From positions 744,001 through 808,000 of the forward strand of contig NW_026944388.1 in assembly GCF_033439725.1 (NCBI RefSeq): a stretch of DNA of 64,000 bases, written 5' to 3'. The notes below the pieces were generated by a model. The model had not been told where the DNA came from, did not search any database, and saw only the letters and a program-made list of their open reading frames with translations. Shown here one piece after another: positions 1 to 10,784 of the stretch (positions are counted from its first letter, which is position 1; every line of letters begins with the position of its first letter). The translations under genes and the position numbers were made by a program. This stretch comes from Neurospora tetraspora. Its lineage: Eukaryota > Ascomycota > Sordariomycetes > Sordariales > Sordariaceae.

Positions 1-34
1 GACGTTGAACACCTCCACCTAAGCCTTCAACGTC
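1..34. repeat. 9-bp perfect inverted repeat just before an ATG
   Basis: GACGTTGAA at 1-9 is matched by its exact reverse complement TTCAACGTC at 26-34, leaving a 16-nt loop, and the stem ends five bases before the ATG at 40. It could be a hairpin in the mRNA leader of the zinc-finger gene or a binding site, or chance. The window edge cuts off the context. Confidence 0.4.
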
Positions 35-39
35 GAAAT

Positions 40-1268
40 ATGTCAGCCGAGCCTTCCAGGGAGGTCGATACCGGTGGTGGCTTTGACAGCCTACAGTCTC
101 TAGCAGCCGGTGCCTTGGGCGTGGTTCAAAATCTCAGCGCTCCCAGTGTCAAGCAGGAAGAGGCAGATGCAGGTCCCACGCCGCCAATCACCGAGCATGA
201 TACCATCAAGGAGAGCGCACCACCAATGACGGTTCAGTCAACCATAGCGGCGAGGCGAGCGGAGGCGGATAAGGATACAGAAAGGCTAACCCAGCCTGCA
301 ATGCTGACTCCATATAGCCCACGAGGAATCGCCTTTTCACCCCGAGAGCACGGAAGCATTCCTTCGATTGCGTCACCTACGAACCCCCTAACACCCAATA
401 GTCTACCCGAAGGCTTACCGCCAATCCAACCGACCTCCCCAGTGTTTGAAGGAGCCTCACAGCAGACACTTCCATCCATAAGGGATTCTCTAGGAGTGGC
501 GGATCTCAATCAACTTTCCCGTCCCATAATTGAGCGGAGTCCACATCAACCTTTTCCCGGCTCTCCTCCAGGTTTTCCGACAAGTCTGTTGTCATACACA
601 AACCATGCATCGCCGCCACAATCGGCCGCTGACCCATACCGTCGGGAACCTGTTTCGCCGTACTACTTCTCTCAAGGGAATGGCATACAGCGGCCGCACG
701 ATTATGCCAGCGGCTCAGAACTCTCAGCTCCGGATCATTCGCGCAGTCACATGAATGCCCCCGCAACATCGCCCGGATCAATAGCCGACCGAATGAGCAT
801 CGATGGCCTAACCAGCCATACGGGTACTTATGTGTGCAAATTCCAGGGCTGCAACGCCGCGCCGTTCCAGACGCAGTACTTGCTAAACTCGCACGCAAAT
901 GTTCACTCATCCGCGCGACCTCATTACTGTCCCGTACCAGGGTGTTCTCGAGGCGAAGGTGGAAGGGGGTTCAAGCGCAAGAACGAGATGATCAGGCATG
1001 GATTGGTGCATGACTCACCAGGCTATGTGTGCCCATTCTGCCCTGACCGAGAGCACAAATATCCTCGTCCTGATAACCTCCAAAGGTAGGCATCTCTAAC
1101 CAAGTAGTTCTTGAGCCCGTGAGACCTGATTGCTAACACTGACATTGCAGACATGTACGAGTACACCACACTGATAAGGACAAAGACGACCCCCTTTTGC
1201 GCGAAGTCCTTGCTCAGCGCCCGGACGGCCCTAGCCGTGGCCGGAGACGAAGAGGTGGGCCGAATTGA
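40..1268 (+). CDS. C2H2 zinc-finger protein, probable transcription factor (5' end uncertain)
   Basis: Two exons, 40-1085 and 1151-1268, joined in phase (AG/A, Arg) across a 65-bp GTAGGC...GCAG intron; 387 aa from the ATG at 40. The frame stays open back to base 1, so the true start may lie upstream. The first ~260 residues are Pro/Ser-rich and look disordered. The C-terminal third holds three C2H2-like fingers: Y-V-C-K..C..H..H near 265-290, a second with an unusually long insert (CPVPGCSRGEGGRGFKRKN) near 296-325, and a third (YVCPFC...DNLQRHVRVHH) split by the intron. A basic tail (GRRRRGG) ends the protein. A nuclear DNA-binding regulator is the natural inference; I do not recognise the specific gene and no target is known. 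Exon 2 completes the last finger, which supports the splice model. Confidence 0.8.
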
Positions 1269-3405
1269 ACTCGGCCACCCACAAACACCGTGTTGTCAAC
1301 AGCAACATTTTCTTTCCTTGCCTATGTAGATTTTTCTTCTCTTCGCTACCCCTTTTTCCCTTTCACTTCCACCATTTATTGCTTGTCTTTGGTGTTTGCC
1401 GCCTGGTGGGTGTACATAGGCAGGAAACTTGTCACAGCAGGGGCTAAACTATGGCACAAAGACGAGGCCTATGCGTGGTTTGACCCTGGTGTGGTCGGTC
1501 ATTTCTTTGTTTCATCTTCCTTCGATCACAAGCAAAGGAGGATATGATTTCTTTCGGCAAGGCAAGCGAGGGAAAAGGACCACGAGCTGCAGCTGTCATC
1601 TTTGTGGAACTTGAACCCCTTTATCGCATGTCACTTCCCCCCTTTAACACAACGATCACTCACTTTAACCCCCTTTCATCTTTTGTAACCCTTCTTCTTT
1701 GCGACTATACTTCGTCGATACGTTTATTTGGTTTCAGCGGGGTGTTTGCCAATCAGCCCCTTTGGTTTTTGTCGAATTTTTCATGGCGTCATGGAGTTTG
1801 CTGCTGCACATCATATACCACTAGTCTGCGAATTTTTATACCACCATGTTGTTGTTTAACATCTTTTGTTACTCTTTTACTTCTCTTCGACTATCACAGG
1901 GCCCTTTAGTCGGCCTCTTTTTATGCTGGAGTGTGGGGATTTTTTGAGAGAGAGACAAGCAAACCAAACCACCTCGCCATTTTTACCAAGAACAAATTCA
2001 TAGCACTTTATTCTGGTGTTCATCATTCGTCTAGAACCTCTTTAATTCGCCTTGTAGGGCTTCGATTCTTGGGAAGTGCGTGCGAAGTGTGTAAGCTAGG
2101 TCACACTTGTGTTTGTGTTGGTAGCGATACATCTGGTGAAAGAGAGATGGGTGTAGGCAACATTGGGAGGAAGGAACTGAAGTGAGTGCCCTCGGGAGAT
2201 AATCGTACGGGCGTTGGAGACCACATGTGTTGGGGAAATTGGGTGGACGGGCACATTCAAGGGTTCAAGTCCGGAAAGAGATATCATCATTGCGGAAGCA
2301 ATTTTTGACAAGCACAAGCTAGGTTATATAGCGCGTGAGAAGGATTTTAAGTAAAGGAGGATATATAGTAACATAATTCAAGCACACACTTATGCTGTGG
2401 TATCTAAAACAGCACCCATGCGGACATGTGACAAGCGTACCTACTTCATTCATTCGAAGTGGTGCTTCCTTTGAGTTAGTTGTTCACACTCCACACGGAC
2501 GGAATTCCTACCGGTTTGCCGAAATCCTTGGGCAGCTAGCTGTACAATAGTATCAAGTTGCCGGATTCAAGGCGGGCCGCCGTAGGTATGGTTCTAAGTA
2601 CCTCCATTGAGTGCTGACTGGTGAGTGTTAAGTCCAGCTCACGGACTTGCTGATTTCGTTGTTAGACTTGTAACACTTGCAGCAGTCGTCCTGCAGAATA
2701 TTTCAGCCGCATCCCGCGTTCTCTAGTCTACACCGCCAGAAGCAAAGAACGGCCCAGAGAAAAGGTCTGGATGAGACGGAAGAACGCCTCATTCATTGTA
2801 TGTACACACGGCTTGTAGAATTGACCCCCGCGCCGAGAGCATTCACGCTGCAGCCAGTTAGACGATGCGATGGTCGGCTGCAGAGCGTTGGGGGTGGAGG
2901 GGGGAAGGATGCCAGACAGCGGGTTCAGGAACTTGAACCAGTTCGCCAGAAGTTTTCAGAAGCATTTTGAAATGAAGCCTTTCGAATGTTTTGTTTCTAG
3001 ATGCCGATCTGAAACTTTTTAGGTTTAAGGTTCGGGAGAAGGAATGTGTTATTCGATGATGTGTGCAAGGAAGGCAACCCGTTCGTTTGGACGTGTAAGT
3101 GGCCTGCCTGCCAGCCTGCGATAACTATATGCAAGTTGCACCCACGAGGACTCGAATTGGGATGAATGAAGTACTGTCATCAAATTTTTTTAAATTTTTT
3201 TTGGAAAGAGGCCTTGGAGATCACATAAATCCCCAATTCCCATTGCACTAAGCTATTTATTATGTTTGTGTTTTCATTATCGTCAAGCGTTTGTCGTCTG
3301 CTTAAGCTTTTACCGCCCAAATGTTTTGTTTGCTTGCGTCAGGATACCCCTCACTTCCCCTTTATAAGTCCAGGACCGAATACCGTTATCCAACAAATAC
3401 CAATT
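1269..3405. other. Intergenic, no gene seen
   Basis: About 2.1 kb of normal-composition DNA. T-rich stretches at 1300-1920 are likely 3' UTR of the zinc-finger gene. Open frames here are short and lack homology or splice logic. Nothing else is supported. Confidence 0.5.
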
Positions 3406-3526
3406 GCCTGCTTAGCATAGTGGCTAATGCGTTGCACTTGTATTAACCTTGTCCACTGCGGGTAATTCCAAAGTGGGTCATTGTCTCGACATGCAAAGAT
3501 CACAGGTTCGATTCCTGTAGTAGGCA
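3406..3526 (+). tRNA. tRNA-Thr (anticodon TGT) with a 48-nt intron
   Basis: A full cloverleaf can be drawn. The acceptor stem GCCTGCT pairs with AGTAGGC (3519-3525), with discriminator A at 3526. The D stem is GCA/TGC. The anticodon stem TTGCA (3432-3436) pairs with TGCAA (3492-3496), and the T arm is ACAGG-TTCGATT-CCTGT. The loop reads C-T-T-G-T-A, so positions 34-36 are TGT (3439-3441), decoding ACA. The intron is 3443-3490, directly 3' of position 37 as for eukaryotic nuclear tRNA introns. It contains a small CCACT/AGTGG hairpin. Internal A and B boxes are present and a T run follows. Confidence 0.88.
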
Positions 3527-3530
3527 TTTC

Positions 3531-3549
3531 TTTTTTGTGTTTTTTTTTT
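3531..3549 (+). terminator. Pol III terminator T runs after tRNA-Thr
   Basis: T6 (3531-3536) and T9 (3541-3549) lie 5-23 bases past the tRNA 3' end, the usual RNA polymerase III stop signal on the coding strand. Confidence 0.75.
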
Positions 3550-4562
3550 CCTTCCTCGTTTCTGTTCCGTTATTCTTCTTGTTGTTTGTTGACTTGTGTG
3601 GTTTTTCTTTCTTTTTCGGTGAGAAGGCAGGAGGTGTTGAAGATATCGAATATGTGGTGTTTGTAAATAATAGTGATGGAAGGGACGGGGCGAACCTCCG
3701 ACTCGAAGGTGCGTAACTCATCTTTCGAATGATACCAGATAGATAGATAGTCCGACAGTGAGGTAGTCACATCATCTCTTCCGACAGAGTCCGCGCAGTA
3801 AGCATAGACAAACAAACGTGAGAGACACATTGACTTGGTTTCTTTTGCTTCTCTACATCTACCGACCGACAACTAGACATGCGAACCAACTCAACTCGCC
3901 TAGTCGTCATAGACAGACACCCTACTCAGAAGCCAACGAAAGAAGATTGAACGGGAAGTTCGTGTTGTTATAAGATCTTGCTCCCATAAACACTATCAAC
4001 AAAGTCACTACACTACACTACACTACAGCCCACCAACTACCAACCACCACCCAGCATCAATCAATCAGTCCATCAAGTCAAAAACCATAAGTATAACATA
4101 ACGTCTTTATCAGTAGTATCCTATGTCAATGCCATGATACCTAAATCCATCCCCATCCTGTTACCGAAAGAACAAAAAAAGCCGAAAAAACCTGAATGTC
4201 ATACCACGTCTTTCATCTTTCTCCTTTCGTCTTCGCTTCTGCTTTATGTTTATTCTTTTCTTGCCATGCCATGCCATGCCATGCCATATGTACGTCCGTA
4301 CGGGGAGTTTCGTATCGTAGGTTATGTATACAAACACTACTACGTAGTTTACCACTACCGGTAGTCTGATTTTATCTGATCGACTCATCAGCCGCTTCAT
4401 CTCCTTCCTCCATCGATACCGAACACCCATTTATTCTTCTTCCGATTGGTAATCATCATCACCGCTATCATCGAAATGACTACTACTGCTCTCCGCACGG
4501 GACCGCGACTCACGCTGACGCTGACGCTGACGCTGACGCTGACGCTGACGCTGACGAGCCCG
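3550..4562. other. Intergenic between tRNA-Thr and the 3' end of crf4-1, with simple repeats
   Basis: No gene seen. It holds short tandem repeats: ACTAC units near 4005-4026, CCATG units at 4263-4287 and the hexamer tract listed separately. The right part is probably the crf4-1 3' UTR. Confidence 0.5.
4514..4555. repeat. (GCTGAC)7 hexanucleotide microsatellite
   Basis: Seven uninterrupted GCTGAC units, starting only 7 bases past the stop codon of crf4-1 on the minus strand, so probably in its 3' UTR. Unit length is a multiple of three, but no coding frame through it is supported. Confidence 0.85.
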
Positions 4563-7500
4563 CTAATCCTCATCACCAGCTTCGCTGTCCGCCGCGCTAG
4601 TACCGTTCATCACCTGGCTGACGCTCATGCTGTTCACGGCTGATGTCGTTGCGCTGGCCGAGGAAGCAGCGTTGTTGTAAGACGTTGAGCTAGACACCAG
4701 CTTGATCCTGGTTGGTTGGGTCGGTGCTGGGGTTGGCGCTGCAGGTGCCGACGATGGTTGAGGAGTCTCTGTGGAGTTGGTGATGGTGGATGGGGCGACT
4801 GAGCCGTCCTTTGTCGAGAGTGCTCCTACGGAGAAGGATGAGGAGGAGGGGTCCTCGAGAGTGCGGAGTTCGGGGTGATCGTTCAGCTCTTTTTCGAACT
4901 GAGCCTTGAAGTGAGCCTGTTACATGACGTGTTAGTGAACGGCTATCTCGCTAACAAGCGGCGGGTACAACATACCTCTATCCTGTTTGCATCTATGCAA
5001 ATCATGGATGTCTCCTCGTTGAACGTCCTGCAGTTCCTCACCAGCAACTCCAGGTCCTTCCGCATATCCGAAAGTGAGTGGTAGTCCTCCTTCTTCAACT
5101 TCTTTTCGATGTCCTTCATGCAAATCGGGTTCGTGATCATGAGGTAGTAATCCGGCCATTCACGCTTAGGCGGCAGCTTGACGAAGGGACCGATGATCAG
5201 CCTGGTGGGTGGGCCTTCATCCTCGTCCTTGTCGCCATCTGGCTGCTCGGCAGGCTCATCATCCTCCACTTCGAGGTTCATCAATCCATCGAAGATCCTC
5301 CTCATGCTCTGCTGCAACTTGGTGCGCATCTCTCCTGACATGCGGCTATCCCCGTTTGATACCGCCTTGGGCCGGCCACCGGGTCCGCGACGCTTCTTGG
5401 CGGCAGGAGGTTCATCATCGCCGTCCTCCCTTGGGCGCTTTTCGAGATTCTTGCTGCCAGGCTTGCGACCGCGTTTCTTGGGTGTCGGCGGAGCAACTTC
5501 CACTTCCTCGGTACTAGCGCGACTAACGGATGGTGAGGCATCCACGGAACCGGAAGCATTGTTGAGGATTGCCAGCTTCTTGAGCCGGTTTTGTTCACGG
5601 CGATCCTTACGGGCCGCCTTGCGGGCCGCCGCAGCCTCCGGCGAATCGTCGTCGTCGTCAACCGCCATGAGCCACTGCTCTTCTGTGAGGCCGTCGTCGT
5701 ACTTGACCTTTGTGCGCTCACGAGCTCCACGACCGAGAGAAACCGCTTCTTCTTCTTCAATCGGGTTGTCATCTTGAAGGTAGATATCGGGCAGTTCCTT
5801 CTCAGCCATGAGGCGAGGAATAGCCTTGCAACCCGGTGCCGTACCGTAGAGCGGATCGCGAGCTCTTTCATCGTCAAGCTGCTGGAACGTGACCAACTCA
5901 TCCTCGTTACGGGCCAGGATCATGTTGAGTTCCTCGTCATCCATCTCTTCCTGCTCACCGACCTCCGCCATGTCTGCCGTCTCAAGCAAAGTCCTGAGCA
6001 TGGCATCACGATCGGTTTCGGAGGACTTGTTGTCGAAGCGACCGGCCTGAATGACCTTTCCGTCCATGTCGAGCTTGAATCTGGCACGCTCCAAGATCTT
6101 TTCTTCCACCGAGGCCGAACTGATGAGACGCAAAATACGCACTTCGTTCTTCTGACCGATACGATGGGCACGATCCTGAGCCTGCAAATCCTGATGAGGG
6201 TTCCAATCCGAGTCGTAAATGATTACCGTATCGGCAGTCTGCAAGTTGAGACCCAAACCACCAGCACGAGTGGACAGAAGGAACATGAAGTAAGGCGAGT
6301 CAGGGGCGTTGAAAAGCCTCAAGAGTTCGGAACGGTCCTCGGCCTTGGTCGTACCGTCAAGCCGGAGGTACTGAATGCCACGGAACCTGAGGAAATCCTC
6401 CATAATGTCCATAATGGCAGTCATTTGGAAGAACATCAGGACACGATGGCCCGTTGCCTTATATTTGGGCAGAACACGGTCCAGAAGCTCAAACTTACCG
6501 GCCGTTCTCCACAACAGGTCGTTGCTGGTATTGGTCGGGTTCATTTGGTTTTCGACTTCGTCAAACACAAACGGATGGTTGCAGAGCTTGCGGAGCTGCA
6601 TGATCATGTTGCTCAAACCACGAGCACCAGTCTTGCCACCCTTTCCGTCGCTGACAAGAATCTTTTGGTGGGTAACCATTTGCTTGTACAGACGTTGCTG
6701 CAGGGCCGAGAACTTGCACTTGATGACCTTTTCTGTCTTGTCCGGCAGATCCTTTTCGACATCCTTTTTGAGACGACGCAGCAAGAATGGCCGTAGCACC
6801 TTGTGTAGACGACGAATGACGAGAATCTGCTCTTCTTCTGTGAGTTCCATCTTGTCTTGCCCACCCGTGTTGGCGAAAGGAGTGTTGAACCATTCATCAA
6901 AGGTCTTGGCTGATTTGAAGATGTTCGGCAGGACGAAGTTGAGCATGGACCACAGTTCGGCAAGGTTGTTTTGCAAGGGAGTACCCGTGAGAATCAAGCG
7001 GAATCGGGTGCTGTAGAACTGCTGGATGGTCGCGCTCAGCTTGGAGTTAGCGTTCTTCATACGATGTCCTTCATCAATGATCATGTGGAACCACTTGATC
7101 TTGCTCAACAGCGGACGATCCTTTATGATGTACTCGTATGTCGTAAGCAAGACCTGGAATTCACCACGACGGATCTTCTCCTGCTGCAGCTTGCGGGTGT
7201 TGGGAGGACCCTTATAGACGATCTTGGCGACGGATGGTGCCCACTTATCGAATTCGAGGTTCCAGTTGGTGAGCGTACTGAGCGGAACAATGACCAGGTA
7301 TGGTCCATTCTGCTGCTTTTTCTCGATGAGGTACGTGACCAAACTGATTGTCTGAATAGTTTTTCCGAGACCCATTTCGTCGGCCAGGATACCGTTGAGG
7401 TTGTTGTTGTAGAGCGACAACATCCACTGCAGACCCTTGAGCTGGTACTCCTTGAGAGTACCACCGACCAGAATGCTGGCTTGTTCTGTGACCTCTTCCT

Positions 7501-9122
7501 TGATTCTGTGCGCAACGGCATAGTAGTCGATCTTCCGACTACTTTCCTCGTCCTCGTCCACATCGCTCTCCTCTTCTGGGATGTTTTGCAAATCGTCGCC
7601 ATAACGCTCGGCGGCCTCGCGCTGTTGCGCACGAACCGACGAGGCGAGCTGATGAAGGAAACCGTCGGTCTGGCGGAGAAGGTGAGTAATACGAGTATCC
7701 TTGGCCTGATCGAGCAGCTTGAGATAAGCTTCTTCGTCGTTGGCCTTGAGGGCCTGCAGACGCTGCTTGGCCGTCCTTTCCACCCTCTTTTGCTCCTCCT
7801 TTTCGATGTTGAAGTGATGCGCATACATGAGACGGCCCATCTTCTGCAGCTTGTTACGCTGGATCGAGGCGACATTTTGTATCTCCACCTTGTGGTTTTG
7901 AACCGCTTGCAGAAACTCGACGTGCTTCTTGCGTTCCCTATTCTCGCGCGCGTCACGTTGCTGCTTCTCAAGCTTCTCGGTAACCCGGGCCTCCCTAACA
8001 CTCTGCTTCTTCATGCGACGGTACATTGTCCTATTTGTCGTCATCGCCAGGTTGTCGTAGTGTAGCATTTGTTTCCCGACCTTGTCCCTCAGCGCTCGCT
8101 GCTTGGAGTACAAGGCCAACTTCTTCATTTCGATAATGGCCTTGCGCTTAGCCGTGTCATCGGCGACGACTTCATCCTTGCTCGTGTCCCAATGCGCCAG
8201 ATTACTTGGGAGGCTCTTGAGCTCGGCATAGCGGGCGCTCATGCGATTGAACACGATCTTCTCACGGTCCGCCCTCAACTGCTCGAAATCGACACCCGTG
8301 GGGAAAATGCCAGGGATAATGAGGCGATTCTTCCGGCGCCCATGCTCGAGGTAGTTGATGCTGTTTTTGACCAGTCCGGCTTCTAGTGGCAACTTGACTG
8401 TCTTGAGCTCACGCGCCTTTGGTGTTGAATCAGCCTCCTCCTGACCATTGGGACCGCCGGTCTTGGGGGTCTCTGGGGTTGGTGTGCTGGAGTTAGTCTG
8501 AGCAGCGGACGTATTGGACGCCGCTTGCGCAACCTGGGCAGAGTTGCGCCGAGCCCTGAACTCGTAAAGCTGTTTTTGAAGGGCAGCCGGGACACCCTGA
8601 TTCCGACTTAGCGCTTGGAAAGCCTTTATTTGATCCTTGAGCAACTGAATCTGAGCCTTGGTGTAGGGGACACCTCCTTGCGGCTGGCCGGTTGGCATAC
8701 CAACAGGCTTAGCAGCAGGCGTCTTGGGAACCTGAGCTCCAGAGACACCGTCCGTCTGTTGGGGCCCGGGGGCACGGCCAGGCTGACCTCCGTTAACGGC
8801 ACCGCCTGCCATCTGTTGTTGTTGTTGTCGTTGCATCTGCTGTTGTTGCTGCTGTTGATGCTGTCTGCGGGATACGGCCAGGATGATGTTGTGGAGCTTC
8901 ATAAACTCGGGATCGTTTTGAGGGACGCCCTGCTTCTTTAGTTGCTGGTAGCGCTGTTGAAAGTCAGCTTGAGGCCATCACGGAATCGCATTGGTATGTC
9001 ATGATGCGACTAAGAGGGAAACATACCGCATAGACTTCCTGAAGCTGCTGGCCGCTCATGTTGGCAGCCATCACCATTTGCGGGTGCTGCGCAACGGCAG
9101 CAGGCATTTGGACACTAGCCAT
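4563..9122 (-). CDS. crf4-1: SWI2/SNF2-family chromatin remodelling ATPase (CRF4-1)
   Basis: Catalytic ATPase of a SWI/SNF- or RSC-type complex that moves nucleosomes in the nucleus. Three exons: 9122-9027, 8953-4976 and 4916-4563 (GTATGT donors, CAG acceptors, all phase 0), giving 1475 aa. Visible parts: a QLQ-like N-terminus (LQEVYARYQQLKKQG) spanning the first junction; Gln-rich tract about 55-80; HSA-like basic helices about 290-410; Walker A in DEMGLGKT near 553-562; DEGH motif II near 658; helicase C block RAGGLGLNLQTAD near 930; AT-hook-like KKRGRKPGSK near 1193; and a bromodomain about 1290-1360 with the ZA-type motif PDYYLMI, cut by the last intron. Length lies between yeast Sth1 and Snf2. 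The first exon is needed to complete the QLQ region, which supports the start at 9122. The symbol rests on my recollection that Neurospora's single SWI2/SNF2 remodeller is CRF4-1. Confidence 0.93.
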
Positions 9123-10784
9123 GGTGGGAGCAGGAAAGAAGAGATGCTGGCGGGGCTATCGAGACCGTCGAGAGAAGTGAATTCAATGGCTGGCGGCAGA
9201 TGTCACTGTCGGCGCATATCCATAGACGATGATAGTCGCAGTGGGGTGCGTCGCGAAAACGCCTTGGTGGACGTGACCAGGACGTGTCGTCAGGCGAAGA
9301 GAAAAAAAAAGAGCAGCGAGTGACAAGCGTGTCCTAGGGATGGACTGCAATTACTAGGCAATGGATAGGCAAGAATGCAGAGATGCGGCAATGCCTGTCT
9401 GAGTGGTATGCAAAAGTCCGGACGACGGATAGACGATGCGCGGTGGACAGTCGTCGGTTCGCGTCGTTGAGGTGTGTGCAACGAGCAAGGGTGGCTTCAC
9501 CGAACCTTGAGGGCGGTGGTTATCGACCTGTAGTTCAGCCGTCGTTGTTGGACGGGATGATGGGTGACCGGGAAGCGAGATGGTCCAGTGTGCTAAAAGA
9601 CTATCTGGATCCGATGGTCCTCTTTGCCGTGGTGGTGGTGGTGGCGGTGGTGGTGTTGGTGGGTGGTTGCCGTGGAAAGTGGAATCTGATATCCCAGTAT
9701 TGTCGGTTGGATGGACTCTGCGAACGTAGAGCAGGAATTGTTAAGAGATTCCAGTTGCACTGGTACAAGTAGAGTGGGCAGTGGGGGAAAGAGGCGGACA
9801 GTCGGGGCGGGAAAATGAGAGGGTAGACTGGTGGTGAGTGCACTGTAGACTGTAGAGGCAGGCCTCCCTTGAACCTCTGCTGACTGAAGGTCGGACAAGA
9901 TGAAGGAAAAAAGCCGGAATGGCAATCGCGGGCGGCGCGTTGGGGGTGGTGGCCGGGTGCGAGTGGGATGCGCCGGGGATTGAGTGGTCCCGTTTTTTGT
10001 CGGCGGTTTCCTGATGGCCTCAATGAGTCGCAGGGGAGAGTGGTGATTTTTTTGATGCACAAGCCTTCGCGTCCACTGGCTTCCCTTGGTTGGAAAGTGA
10101 TGGAGAGAGGTCACGGTCGGTCAGGTCAGAGAGCAAAGCAGCGGGTGCGGGCGACGTGAGAGCGCAGAGCCAGCAGGCAGAAACAGCAGCCAGAGAGTGG
10201 CAGAGTCGGTGCCAGTTCGCCTGCCTGCCCGGCAAGAGCTGGCAGAGTGGATCCAAGTGGCCAATGCTCGTGTCCAGCCAGAGGCTCCACGCGCAAAATT
10301 TGGCTGGGGAAAGCTTACGTAAGATACGCTCGGCCGCTTTTTGCAACTCAATCAGGTTTCACGCATCCGACTCCATCCCTGACCTGTGCAGCAATCTAAC
10401 CGTTATTCGATTAGCGGCAACGCCGAGCAAACCTCAGGACAGCCAATCGCTGCCTCAGGATTGAGCGCATGGACCTCGCATTTGCCATTGGCCAAGAGAT
10501 TATAGCCTAAGCGTTTATGTAAGGATGCCTACTCTCTTAGTGCATTGGCTTGGCCGAGTCACATTCCTGTCCATGGCATTTGGAGACAGCAAAGGACCGT
10601 ATCGTGCCCCTGAATGGATGTACACAAACCCAGAGGACATTCCTGCGGTATCCCATGGCACCACGACAGTTCGTTCATGTAACCCATTACCATGGTATCA
10701 AAATTTAAAAAAGATAACACTGTCTATCTCCTATCCTCAATGCATACCCATTCGTATAAACAAGATAATCATATGGCCCAGAGA
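9123..10784. other. Upstream region of crf4-1 and downstream region of the WD40 gene, no gene seen
   Basis: About 1.7 kb. It includes a GGT/GTG-rich purine-pyrimidine stretch (9628-9668) and C+T-rich minus-strand sequence typical of a Neurospora leader. Open frames on both strands are low-complexity and unconvincing. Confidence 0.5.

Noticed and set aside
5591-8065. Long plus-strand open frames (5591-6796 and 6971-8065) opposite crf4-1
   Set aside because: They are antisense shadows of a conserved remodeller coding frame, with no domain or splice logic of their own.
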